Source of the DNA: Planctomycetota bacterium
GTDB taxonomy: Bacteria > Planctomycetota > Phycisphaerae > SM23-33
Length of the DNA: 47,764 nt
Reading direction: 5' to 3'
Assembly: GCA_024275995.1 (NCBI GenBank)
Contig: JAJRYB010000088.1
Coordinates: 1 to 47,764 of the forward strand
A model generated the notes under the pieces. The model was not told the DNA's origin. It ran no database searches and worked only from the letters and a program-made list of their open reading frames with translations. Positions 1 through 7,395 of the stretch are shown piece by piece (the stretch's first letter is position 1; every line of letters starts with the position of its first letter). A program made the position numbers and the translations under genes.

Positions 1-11
1 ACGAAAAACCG

Positions 12-92
12 ACACAGAGGAACAGAGGGAAATGAGGTTTAAAAACAAAGCAAAGCGTTTTTTAATTTCTCTGGATCTCTGTATCTCTGTGT
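12..92. repeat. Palindromic MITE-like element I
   Basis: This 81-bp non-coding segment has imperfect inverted arms. ACACAGAG at 12-19 pairs with CTCTGTGT at 85-92, and ACAGAG at 22-27 pairs with CTCTGT at 77-82. The centre is AT-rich. No protein can be supported across it. Short palindromes built on this cacagag motif look like non-autonomous mobile or foldback elements. No transposase is adjacent, so the mechanism is unknown. Confidence 0.5.
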
Positions 93-141
93 GTAATAAG
101 ATGTTACGTATTTTTGCCCCTCGAAAAACCCTTTCCAGCCT

Positions 142-223
142 GTTCCTGGTTGTCCCAGGATTTGCGTACTTGTGCGTACTTGTGCGGAGTTGTGCGAACT
201 TGTACGAAACGGTACGCTTTGGT
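142..223 (+). repeat. Decamer-repeat element, copy A
   Basis: This 82-bp element contains four consecutive 10-bp units related to ACTTGTGCGT, followed by a GTACGAAACGGTACG-like end. A shorter 72-bp copy lies inverted at 38145-38216 and lacks exactly one decamer (three units instead of four). Outside these limits the two loci are unrelated. Immediately downstream (238-263) is a short hairpin with a CCCTGC/GCAGGG stem. The 10-bp period equals about one helical turn, so protein binding is conceivable, but no function is known. Confidence 0.65.
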
Positions 224-274
224 TCGCCACGGCGCAGCCCTGCGTAGCCTTGGCGAAGCAGGGGCGAAGGCGGG

Positions 275-793
275 TCAGATTTTGCCCAGGATGATCCCGT
301 GTGTCGGCGGCACCGGCCAGAATGTGACCCACGCGTTCAGCTTGATCTGTTTGGTCTGCGAGGGCTTGTGCTCCAGCAGGGAAACGACGATCGGCGTCCC
401 GGCGTCCACCGCAATACCATGGCGCCCGTCGTTGTCGATAACCTTTCCGTTGATGGGACTCAGCCCGGCGAAGATTCTGGCGCAGTGGCTGATGCGTTGG
501 CACCGGCTTGCCGGATTGGTCTGGAAGGTCATCTCGTTCCGGACGCCCTTGGCGGCGGCGGCGGTCGCGGCGTGGATGATCACGTGGAGTTCGTCTTCGA
601 GGTGGATCCGTTTCTGGAGCGTTTTGCGATGCGTATCCAGCAGGAGAAAATCGATATAGCTGCCCGGCCGCTGGACGTCGGCGGTCGTGGGCGGCAGGCG
701 CAGAGTGAACAGCGGACCGATCATCCCGCTGTTGTCGACGGCTACGAGCTTTCCGCGAACGGAATAGGTCTCGTCGCTCAAGAGCTTCGCCAT
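275..793 (-). CDS. Conserved-looking hypothetical protein (172 aa)
   Basis: I do not recognise this protein. The ATG at 793 has a good ribosome binding site (AGGAG, about 8 bases upstream). The sequence has no signal peptide or membrane segment, so it is probably cytoplasmic. It alternates beta-type hydrophobic stretches with loops. The N-terminal half contains a charged segment (KRIHLEDELHVIIHAAT). The C-terminal half contains DAGTPIVVSLLEH and LNAWVTFWPVPP, which could be small beta-barrel strands. It lies 30 bases downstream of the mechanosensitive channel gene on the same strand and could be co-transcribed with it. No function is proposed. Confidence 0.6.
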   Translation of the reverse strand: MAKLLSDETYSVRGKLVAVDNSGMIGPLFTLRLPPTTADVQRPGSYIDFLLLDTHRKTLQKRIHLEDELHVIIHAATAAAAKGVRNEMTFQTNPASRCQRISHCARIFAGLSPINGKVIDNDGRHGIAVDAGTPIVVSLLEHKPSQTKQIKLNAWVTFWPVPPTHGIILGKI

Positions 794-823
794 GGCGCTG
801 TCTCCTGTATGTCGATCCAGGCT

Positions 824-1996
824 CTAAGTATATGCCTGCCCGCTGCGCGGTGCTCCGTCGTCGGAATTTTCCGCATCGGGCGTCTTTCCGTCGTCGCGCT
901 TCACGTATACCGTCTGGGTCGGGAAGGCGAACTCGATGCCCTCGGCGTTGAACCTTTGCAGCAGTTCCATGTTGAAATCGTGATTGAACTGGAGGTAGTC
1001 CCACCAATCGGGCGGGGTGAACCAGTAATAGACCACGATGTTAAGGTTGTCGGCGTTGAAGTCCGAGAAGAACACCCGCGGCGGGTTGGTTTCGGGGAAG
1101 TGATCCTTTCGCCCGTCCAGCATTTCGCGAAGGATATCGACGGCCCGCTTGAGCTTTTCCGGCGGGGTGTCGTAGGTTACCCCGACGTTCAGGACTCGTT
1201 TGAGAAAGGGTCGCCGGCTGACGTTTTCGATCGTATGGTTGGCGACGGTGGCGTTCGGTATCGTCACGAGGTGCCCGGTAAGCGTTCGGATGCGAGTCGA
1301 GCGGAATCCGACTTCTTCGATGTTTCCTTCCTGCCCGTCGATCTTTACCCGATCGCCCATGTGGAAGGGACGATCGGCGAAGATCGTCACCGATCCGAAC
1401 AGGTTGCCCAGGGCGTCTTTGCTCGCCAGCGCCAACGCCAGGCCGCCGATGCCAAGCCCGGCGATCAGCGCCTTGATGTCCCATTGCAGCACGTTGTCCG
1501 CTACGAACAGCAGGACCAGGATGACCACGAACACGCGAAGGCTCTTGCGGATGAGCGGAACGAGCTGGTCGTCCAGAAGCGTGTCGGTTCTGGAGGTCCA
1601 GCTGCGAAGGTAAAGCTCGACGATGTCGACGAGCCGGTAGATAAACCAGCCGCCCTCGAAAATCGTCAGGGCGTGGGTGACTTGCGCCCAGAGCTTCGCC
1701 ACGTCCGGCGCGAGCACGAGCAGCCCTGTATCCCCGGCCAGTTGAAGACCGCCCGCCATGAACAGAAGTATCATCGGACGCTCGACGCACCGCAGCAGCA
1801 ATTCCAGCACGATCCATCCGTCGACCTTCGCAAGCCGATTGGCCTGGTGCTGAAGGGCGAACGCCGTGACCTTTCCGGCGATCAGGCTGCCGAGCAGCAT
1901 GCCGAGCAGAGAGGCCCATCGCCACAATTCGTTTCCGACGTACTTGTCGACCACGAGCCAGTCCGCCCATCCCAAAGCCAGCAAATCCACAACCAT
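824..1996 (-). CDS. MscS-family small-conductance mechanosensitive channel
   Basis: This 390-residue membrane protein of the MscS family would open under membrane tension and release ions during hypo-osmotic shock. The N-terminal ~150 residues hold several hydrophobic segments. They are followed by the pore-lining helix region GLGIGGLALALASKDALGNL and then the beta domain signature FADRPFHMGDRVKIDG. An alpha/beta C-terminal cage region follows, ending in a polar tail (about residues 370-390). I place the start at the ATG at 1996, preceded by CGGGAG at a normal distance. Reading further upstream in frame adds about 90 arginine-rich residues with no membrane character, so the longer form is unlikely. 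The gene precedes the unknown 172-residue protein. Confidence 0.88.
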   Translation of the reverse strand: MVVDLLALGWADWLVVDKYVGNELWRWASLLGMLLGSLIAGKVTAFALQHQANRLAKVDGWIVLELLLRCVERPMILLFMAGGLQLAGDTGLLVLAPDVAKLWAQVTHALTIFEGGWFIYRLVDIVELYLRSWTSRTDTLLDDQLVPLIRKSLRVFVVILVLLFVADNVLQWDIKALIAGLGIGGLALALASKDALGNLFGSVTIFADRPFHMGDRVKIDGQEGNIEEVGFRSTRIRTLTGHLVTIPNATVANHTIENVSRRPFLKRVLNVGVTYDTPPEKLKRAVDILREMLDGRKDHFPETNPPRVFFSDFNADNLNIVVYYWFTPPDWWDYLQFNHDFNMELLQRFNAEGIEFAFPTQTVYVKRDDGKTPDAENSDDGAPRSGQAYT

Positions 1997-2343
1997 TACA
2001 TGCTCCCGATAGTGTATAGGCACTCTAACAAAATCTCGCGTGAGCCGCGTTGTGGCGAGAATCGGATGGCTGCAAGGAAGGATGACGACGCCATACCTCG
2101 TTACGGTATTGCGAGGAGTCCTGACGACGCAGACGCCGATTTTCGCCGCAACCGGTCGGGACGCGGGTCTTTTGCCCGCATCCTGTGTCGCTCGAAAGTC
2201 AATGATGCGAAAGGCATCGTATCCTCCTCGCTCCTTGGCTGCGAACAAAATCCCTCGCGTCGCGGCCACGGGAGGTTTGGTTAGGGTGCCTTAAAACTTC
2301 CGGGCGACACTATATCGAAAATCGCCGGGATTGTCACGGATGC

Positions 2344-3039
2344 CTAAGAGTTCGCCGGCGGGTATTCCGTGCAAAGCAGGTGGAGCGGCGGTACGTCTTC
2401 CTCGATATCGGGGAATCGCGGCAGATCGTGGAGGAATCGGTTATCGCGCGCGTCGTCGTTCACTCGCGAAACTTCCCCGCCGAGCACCGTGCCTCCGGCA
2501 GGTTCGCCATGGAACCGGTGATATACGTAGGGCGGCAGCGTGATAGACTCGCCCGGCGACAGCGTGATCGGCTCGCCCGGCGAAACCGTTCGCCTCATGC
2601 CGTCGATGCTCACGTCGAGATCCGTCGTCTCGTCCAGCCGTTCGGTTTCGCGATCGGCGTTCCACAGTTCCAGTACAAGCCTGCCGCCGGCGCGGTTGAT
2701 AATGTCTTCCATTTTCGAGAAGTGGAAGTGGGTCGGCGTGACCTGGTTCTCGCCGATCAGCAGCAGTTTTTCGCAGTAGTTCTTGACGAACGGGTCCGGC
2801 GGATCGGTCATTCTTCCGTTGCGGATGGTGAACAGCACAAGCCCCGTGTTCTCGTAATCACCCGAGCCGAAATCGGTCACGTCCCATCCGAGTTTGCGAA
2901 GGCGTATTTCCTCCGCTTCCTGCCCCGCCGATTTCCACCGATCGGGCGACCAGGTTGCCCATGCCGGCAGGTGAAAGTCATGGGCATCGAGGAAGCTTAT
3001 CGCTTCGCGCAACTTCGCATTGATAAAACTCCGCTTCAT
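2344..3039 (-). CDS. D-lyxose isomerase-like cupin protein
   Basis: The 231-residue protein matches the D-lyxose ketol-isomerase family (YdaE type, interconverting D-lyxose and D-xylulose) in length and in its metal-binding cupin signature. THFHFSKMEDIINRAGG supplies H104, H106 and E111, with the fourth ligand probably H174 in YVYHRFHG. The enzyme would be cytoplasmic. It begins 10 bases after the stop of the upstream Gfo/Idh/MocA oxidoreductase, indicating one sugar-metabolism operon. An oddity is an internal duplication, SPGEPITL followed by SPGESITL (residues 153-168), just before the last metal ligand. The true sugar substrate cannot be read from sequence; mannose or other aldoses are possible for relatives. 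Confidence 0.85.
   Translation of the reverse strand: MKRSFINAKLREAISFLDAHDFHLPAWATWSPDRWKSAGQEAEEIRLRKLGWDVTDFGSGDYENTGLVLFTIRNGRMTDPPDPFVKNYCEKLLLIGENQVTPTHFHFSKMEDIINRAGGRLVLELWNADRETERLDETTDLDVSIDGMRRTVSPGEPITLSPGESITLPPYVYHRFHGEPAGGTVLGGEVSRVNDDARDNRFLHDLPRFPDIEEDVPPLHLLCTEYPPANS
2536..2583 (-). repeat. In-frame 24-bp tandem duplication in the isomerase gene
   Basis: Two adjacent 24-bp copies (2536-2559 and 2560-2583) differ at only two positions. They encode the two successive eight-residue blocks SPGEPITL and SPGESITL. The near identity at DNA level suggests a recent slippage or duplication event rather than an ancient repeated fold. Confidence 0.8.
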
Positions 3040-3048
3040 GGATTGTAC

Positions 3049-4203
3049 TCAGAATGCCGTCTCGGGTTCGTCTTCGCGGCTGGAATGTTTTTGATTTTGA
3101 TTTTGATACCGATCCTGGTCATCCCTCCTTCTCGACAGGCTGGAGGCGAGACATTCCTCCGCGGTCAGGCCATGCGTCCGGAGAAGCTGCTGGGGATTTT
3201 CCGGCGTGCTCGTTCGGGTGGAAAGGTAAAGCGCCTCGGTGACGGCCTGGTTCAGCAGATTCTCTCTCGCGGAGCATTCGTAGAATTCGTCATCGGCCAG
3301 GACCGCCCCGGCGAAGGCTTCCGCCTGTCTGCGGAACACGCCGATCGCGCCGGGCTGCTCCTCCGTACGGTCCAGCACGCTACCGTCCGGGTCGCGAAGC
3401 AGGCACGTCTCGCTGTTTGCGGTCAGGGAGCCCCCGCGTCCGTGGAGGCTTATCTCCTCGCTCACCGGTCCGGACGCCCGCGTCGTAACTACGGTCGCCA
3501 TGCATCCGTCGTTGTAGCGGAGGATCGCCGCGGCGGTATCGTCGGTGTCGTACACAGCCATCGGCTCGTCGGTATCGGAGGACCCCCCCGGCCGGTTTCC
3601 ACCGGCGGAAAGTCCGTAGACCTCTTCGGGCAGCCCCAGCATCCAGACGAACAGGTCGATCGGATGGTATCCCAACTCGAGCAGCGCCCCTCCGCCCGCG
3701 GAGGACAGGTCGCCTCGCCATCCCAGGTTCGGACCCCAGTTGAACAGGTAGTGTGCGCGGGCGAGGAACACCTGCCCAAGGCGATCTCGAAGCTCGTGGG
3801 CTCGCCGATATCCCACGGCGAAACGCCGCTGGGTTCCGACGGCGAATTTCAGATCGGCCTTTTCCATGAGGCGGACCATGGCGACCGCTTCGCCAAGGTC
3901 GCGAGCCAGGGGCAGCTCCTTCCAGACGGCGATACCGCGTTCGGCCCAGGCGGATAATATTTCCGGGGCGCTGGTGGGAGGAACCGCAAGATAAACGATC
4001 TGCGGGCGGGTCTCGGCGAGCAGGCGGCGGTTATCGCTGTAGAAGGGCACATGCGCTTCCTGCCCGACCTGCTGGGCGGTACGGACATCGCGATCGGAAA
4101 CCCCGACCACGCGAACCGCATCGCCGGCGAGGAGCGCATCGAGCGTGAACCGTCCGAAACCGCCGACGCCGATGACCGCCGCTGAAATGGATTCGTCTGG
4201 CAT
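3049..4203 (-). CDS. Gfo/Idh/MocA family NAD(P)-dependent oxidoreductase
   Basis: This 384-residue cytoplasmic protein starts with a Rossmann dinucleotide-binding loop, IGVGGFG (residues 11-17). The family KELP motif (equivalent to EKP) lies in VWKELPLARDLGEA. The C-terminal alpha/beta domain contains GGALLELGYHPIDLFVWMLG, whose histidine is typical of the substrate site. Members oxidise or reduce sugar or cyclitol hydroxyl groups; the substrate is not predictable here. The gene heads a two-gene unit with the D-lyxose isomerase-like gene. It is divergent from an aldo/keto-reductase-like gene, with 161 bases between the two starts. The last ~30 residues are polar and Asn/Gln/Lys-rich (DRYQNQNQKHSS), an unusual low-complexity tail. 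Confidence 0.88.
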   Translation of the reverse strand: MPDESISAAVIGVGGFGRFTLDALLAGDAVRVVGVSDRDVRTAQQVGQEAHVPFYSDNRRLLAETRPQIVYLAVPPTSAPEILSAWAERGIAVWKELPLARDLGEAVAMVRLMEKADLKFAVGTQRRFAVGYRRAHELRDRLGQVFLARAHYLFNWGPNLGWRGDLSSAGGGALLELGYHPIDLFVWMLGLPEEVYGLSAGGNRPGGSSDTDEPMAVYDTDDTAAAILRYNDGCMATVVTTRASGPVSEEISLHGRGGSLTANSETCLLRDPDGSVLDRTEEQPGAIGVFRRQAEAFAGAVLADDEFYECSARENLLNQAVTEALYLSTRTSTPENPQQLLRTHGLTAEECLASSLSRRRDDQDRYQNQNQKHSSREDEPETAF

Positions 4204-4296
4204 TCGTTATACCCGGGAACCGGACACGTTGGTGACAAGGGGAGGATACCTTCGCCGGCGAGACCATGTCAACGCGCCGGCGGGTCAAATCTTGAA

Positions 4297-4324
4297 TTGC
4301 CGCGGCGATGAGCGGTTATATAAT
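4297..4324 (+). promoter_or_regulatory. Candidate sigma70-type promoter for the 4365 gene
   Basis: A perfect -10 hexamer, TATAAT (4319-4324), is preceded after 16 bases by TTGCCG (4297-4302). Transcription would begin near 4331, about 34 bases before the ATG at 4365. The site lies in the divergent gap between the oxidoreductase and the aldo/keto-reductase-like gene. Confidence 0.5.
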
Positions 4325-4364
4325 GAGACCTGTTCGCGAAGCTGCGCAAGGTAGGAGAATGTAA

Positions 4365-5171
4365 ATGGGTTTGGCGACCGTGAGTATCGGGGACGTTCAG
4401 GTCAGTCGGCTGATCCTGGGTGGAAATCCCTTCAGTGGATTTTCACATGGGAATATCGAGCTGGACCGGGAGATGTGCCACTATTACACAGCGGGGCGCA
4501 TCAAGGAAGAATACCGCCGCGCCGAGGCGCTCGGCGTGAACACGCACATCGGGCGGGCGGATCATCATATCATGCGCGTGCTCATGGAGTACTGGGACGA
4601 GGGTGGAAAGATACAATGGTTCGCGCAGACCTGCCCGGAAGTCGGCGAGACGCAGAAACTCGTGCGGGAGGCGATGGGTTTCGGCGCTTGCGGATGTTTC
4701 ATTCACGGCGGGCGAATGGACTGGCTGCTCGCCAACGATCAGCTTGACGAGGCGGTGGAATCCGTCGCCATGATCCGCGAGACAGGCCTGCCGGCGGGTA
4801 TCGCCGCTCATAACCCGGCCGTGTTCGACTGGGCCGAGGATGTCGCCCTCGACGTCGACTTCTACATGTGCTGCTACTACAACCCGACTGACCGCAGCGA
4901 TAAACCCGATCACGTTCACGGAGCCGCCGAAAAGTTTCGTTCCGACGATCGCGACACGATGGTCGCGCGCATCGCGACGCTCTCGAAACCGGCCATCCAC
5001 TACAAGGTGCTGGCGGCGGGGCGTAACGATCCGCAGGAGGCATTCGAATACGTCGCGCGGCACCTCCGCCCGCAGGACGCGGTATGTGTTGGCGTCTTTT
5101 CGAAGGACAAGCCCGGTATGCTCGAAGAAAATGTCCGACTGCTGGAACGCGCACTTGAGCAGGGGGCCTGA
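4365..5171 (+). CDS. Aldo/keto-reductase-like TIM-barrel protein
   Basis: The 268-residue protein begins with GLATVSIGDVQVSRLILGGNPFSGF, like the first strand of aldo/keto reductases. It continues with alternating helices and strands in barrel order (NTHIGRAD, FAQTCPEV, CGCFIHGGRMDWL, GIAAHNPAVFDWAE, YMCCYYNP, KPAIHYKVLAAG, AVCVGVFSKDK). It is shorter than standard aldo/keto reductases, and I cannot identify the catalytic Tyr/Lys/Asp/His set or an NADPH-binding tail, so enzymatic activity is uncertain. AGGAG sits 7 bases before the ATG. Its divergent neighbours handle sugars, so a role in carbohydrate turnover is a reasonable guess only. Confidence 0.7.
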   Translation: MGLATVSIGDVQVSRLILGGNPFSGFSHGNIELDREMCHYYTAGRIKEEYRRAEALGVNTHIGRADHHIMRVLMEYWDEGGKIQWFAQTCPEVGETQKLVREAMGFGACGCFIHGGRMDWLLANDQLDEAVESVAMIRETGLPAGIAAHNPAVFDWAEDVALDVDFYMCCYYNPTDRSDKPDHVHGAAEKFRSDDRDTMVARIATLSKPAIHYKVLAAGRNDPQEAFEYVARHLRPQDAVCVGVFSKDKPGMLEENVRLLERALEQGA

Positions 5172-5204
5172 TGTGAGGATTTCGCCTTCTATCGTCTGAC
5201 TGCG

Positions 5205-5229
5205 GCGTTCGCTACCAGTAGCGGAACGC
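5205..5229. terminator. Hairpin at the convergent 3' ends
   Basis: GCGTTC-GCTA pairs with TAGC-(G)-GAACGC around a 4-base loop, giving ten base pairs with one bulge. It is followed on the plus strand by TTCTTC. It lies between the convergent 4365-5171 gene and the prepilin-like gene and overlaps the 3' end of the latter. It may act as a weak terminator for the plus-strand gene. Confidence 0.4.
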
Positions 5230-6057
5230 TTCTTCGGGGACGTCTTTCCTCAGATCGACGTGCCCGTCGAGGTACGTGTAGTTTGTGCGCCCATTGGTGT
5301 GCCCCGAGGCCTCGATCACGATCGGGCCAATCGGACCGGTGGTGATTTGTTCCGGCCAGGGCTTGTAGCCGAAGCTTGTCTTGTATTGGAAGTAAATTCC
5401 ACCCGACGACGAACTCCACCCGAGGTTTCCGTCGGACAGCAGTATCAGGTCGTTACTGAATTGCTCTATCGGCGAGCACTTGCTGAGGTTGCCGTATCGC
5501 CAGGTCCACGTGCCCCCGGCGAACCGTCGGATGCCCAGCACCCACATGTTCGCCCCGAAGTTAAAGTCCCACTTTCCCGCGCTGAGGTCCTTCGGGCTAA
5601 TCTGGCGGTACGCGGTAGGGCACTTGAAAATGCCTTCCCTGAAATTCCCGCGTTTGTAGATCACCGCGCCGCTCTGCATAACCTGCCTGCGGAAATCGAC
5701 GTTGACTACCGACGGGTCGCCGTAATCGGCGTTTTCAACCACCGATATCCGCTCGATCCAGTTCATCGCCTCGTTTTCGCCAGCCGGGACTGCGCCGTCG
5801 GCCGGCTCGGCGGTGTATGGAAGCCAGCCTTCGTTGTCGGCTGCATAGAGGAAAATCGCGTTGGCGACGTGGCGCTGGTTGGATGAACACACGGTGTCGC
5901 GGACTAGTTCCTGAGCGCGGCCGAGCGACGGCGCCAGTATGCTCAGCAGCAGCGCGATAATGGCGATGACGACCAACAGCTCGATCAGCGTGAACGCCGC
6001 GCGCTTGTGTTTCCCTGTCACCACCGATTTGTATGATCCGTCATACATGCTGCGCAT
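5212..6057 (-). CDS. Prepilin-type N-terminal cleavage/methylation protein (pseudopilin-like)
   Basis: The 281-residue protein has a basic leader (TGKHKRA) followed by the type IV prepilin motif AFTLIELLVVIAIIALLLSIL. Prepilin peptidase would cut before the Phe and methylate it, and the hydrophobic helix would anchor or polymerise it. The C-terminal end carries an H-X9-DG motif (GHTNGRTNYTYLDGHVDL), usual in the large planctomycete families of such proteins. Tryptophan-rich stretches such as GGTWTWRYG suggest a globular extracellular head. The start at 6057 gives a leader of about 20 residues; a GTG nearer the motif is possible. It is a single gene, not part of a pilus operon, and its partner machinery is not in the window. 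Confidence 0.88.
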   Translation of the reverse strand: MRSMYDGSYKSVVTGKHKRAAFTLIELLVVIAIIALLLSILAPSLGRAQELVRDTVCSSNQRHVANAIFLYAADNEGWLPYTAEPADGAVPAGENEAMNWIERISVVENADYGDPSVVNVDFRRQVMQSGAVIYKRGNFREGIFKCPTAYRQISPKDLSAGKWDFNFGANMWVLGIRRFAGGTWTWRYGNLSKCSPIEQFSNDLILLSDGNLGWSSSSGGIYFQYKTSFGYKPWPEQITTGPIGPIVIEASGHTNGRTNYTYLDGHVDLRKDVPEEAFRYW

Positions 6058-6264
6058 TGCGTTTGTGTTGTGCGGGGCGCCCGAAATACCAAAACCGCCG
6101 TAACCTGCGGAGGAAGCCCCTGTTCAGTGGAACTGGATCGAACATTCTTTGTAAGCCTTCATGTCTCATCGTCCCAAGGCGTCTGGGAACTTCAATGTGG
6201 ATTTCCCCATCGGCGCGCAAAACAGGACCGATCCGCATCGTGCAAACCGGTCCATGCTGAAAAG

Positions 6265-6339
6265 GGTGGCTGAGGGGATTCGAACCCCCGACCCCCTGGA
6301 CCACAACCAGGTGCTCTAACCAACTGAGCTACAGCCACC
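6265..6339 (-). tRNA. tRNA-His (anticodon GTG)
   Basis: The minus strand folds as a complete cloverleaf. It has the extra 5' G (G-1) opposite C73 that is characteristic of histidine tRNAs, an acceptor stem GTGGCTG/CAGCCAC, and an anticodon loop with GTG in CTGGTTGTGGTCCAG. The T arm is GGGGG-TTCGAAT-CCCCT. The CCA end is not encoded. A matching promoter lies at 6370-6398. Confidence 0.95.
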
Positions 6340-6369
6340 GTGTTGCGACGGCGTGTCGGGTAAGCAGGG

Positions 6370-6398
6370 AGATTAGCTTATGGGGCCGATTATGTCAA
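6370..6398 (-). promoter_or_regulatory. Candidate promoter for tRNA-His
   Basis: On the minus strand a consensus -35 TTGACA (6398-6393) is followed after 17 bases by TAATCT (6375-6370). Transcription would start about 20-25 bases before the tRNA 5' end. The perfect -35 box and the position support the call; the -10 box is poor. Confidence 0.5.
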
Positions 6399-6407
6399 CG
6401 GCGATTG

Positions 6408-6641
6408 TCAAAGCAAACCCCGCAGGGCGAAGACGATCATGATTGCGCCGCTCAGGAGCGGGATGAGGACCACGGCTATGAAATAGAGGTCCAGAAACTG
6501 GCGATCGTTTTTCGTGGCGCCGCTTCTACCGAAGATGCCCGCGTCGAACCACCGGCTCGTTCCGCTGATCCATGCACTGAGCATGAACACGCCGAAGGAC
6601 ATGAGGGTGGCGCCGACGATAATGAATATCACGCCGATCAT
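6408..6641 (-). CDS. Small two-helix membrane protein (77 aa)
   Basis: I do not recognise the family. From the ATG at 6641 the protein reads IGVIFIIVGATLMSFGVFML as a first membrane helix. A polar loop (SGTSRWFDAGIFGRSGATKNDRQFLD) follows, then a second helix, LYFIAVVLIPLLSGAIMIVFAL. Starting upstream at 6710 would add 23 charged residues without membrane character, so the shorter form is preferred. It lies downstream of a strong terminator and upstream of the tRNA-His promoter, so it is probably transcribed alone. A real but minor membrane protein is the best reading. Confidence 0.5.
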   Translation of the reverse strand: MIGVIFIIVGATLMSFGVFMLSAWISGTSRWFDAGIFGRSGATKNDRQFLDLYFIAVVLIPLLSGAIMIVFALRGLL

Positions 6642-6708
6642 CGCACAGAGCCTATCCCGTTGTTTTTCGACGTGCAAACAGGAATCGTCTTTTTCGACCG
6701 GTCGGCGC

Positions 6709-6746
6709 AAAAAAGCGCGCCCCCGGCCGCGACGACCCGGGGGCGC
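6709..6746 (-). terminator. Rho-independent terminator after the receiver-like gene
   Basis: On the minus strand a 10-bp GC-rich stem (6746-6737 pairing with 6726-6717, GCGCCCCCGG/CCGGGGGCGC) with a 10-base loop is followed by GC and six T residues (6714-6709). It stands about 40 bases after the stop of the receiver-like gene (6787-7185), as expected for its terminator. Confidence 0.85.
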
Positions 6747-6786
6747 TGAGCGATGCCGTTACATGAGCGCGGCGCCGCGTTGAAAA

Positions 6787-7185
6787 TCAGGCCGACACGC
6801 GCGCCGCGGTGCGTTCTTCACTCGTTCCGGCGGCGGCGTTTTCCATGGCGGTAACTATCGACTCGTGCAGCTCGTCGATCCGGAGCATGGGCTTCATAAA
6901 CAGCTCGTCCCCGCCTTGCTGCCACGCTCGCCAGACGGCGTCGTATTTATCCATCCATCCGGTGAGCAAAACGGCGGGGCGCTGCGGGAGGTCATGCAGC
7001 GATTCGATCAGTCCGTTATCGCCGAGTTCCGCCGCTACGATTACCAGGTCGGGCTTCCAGTGAAGGGTCTGCTCGAACGCTTCGGACGCATTTGGCTGGA
7101 GCACCACGTGATGCGCGCGGGCTTCGAGGAAGTTGACGGCCTGGTGAGCGAAACGCCAGTCAGTATCGACGATAAGAACTTTCAT
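6787..7185 (-). CDS. Response-regulator receiver-like protein, phospho-acceptor missing
   Basis: The 132-residue protein has the receiver-domain outline. It shows an acidic pair near the N-terminus (MKVLIVDTDWRF; D7 and D9), the strand leading to the phosphorylation site (KPDLVIVAAELG), a Thr in LLTGW and the conserved Lys in FMKPM. The residue where the phosphorylatable Asp normally stands is Ala, so it probably signals without phosphorylation or binds another ligand. There is no output domain; the last ~20 residues are a flexible Ala/Thr/Glu tail. AAGGAG lies 7 bases before the ATG. A Rho-independent terminator follows the gene. No kinase is adjacent. Confidence 0.78.
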   Translation of the reverse strand: MKVLIVDTDWRFAHQAVNFLEARAHHVVLQPNASEAFEQTLHWKPDLVIVAAELGDNGLIESLHDLPQRPAVLLTGWMDKYDAVWRAWQQGGDELFMKPMLRIDELHESIVTAMENAAAGTSEERTAARVSA

Positions 7186-7395
7186 ATGGATACTCCTTGT
7201 AGGCCCCGCGATTTATCGTGCAACCGGCGCGGGACTGTACTCATATCGGACCGCCGGGGACGATACATGAAATGCATTTGCCTTCGACGCGGCTGGGTAT
7301 GGCGCATCGGACGCCGTAACGCTCTGCCATGAAAGCGATTACGATGGTGATATCCAGGGGAGAAATCCGGGCTTTCGAACCGCAGGAGAGGCCTC

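Noticed and set aside
299-2284. A 661-codon plus-strand frame across the unknown gene and the MscS channel
   Set aside because: It is the shadow of two minus-strand genes. It has no recognisable domain and crosses a gene boundary.
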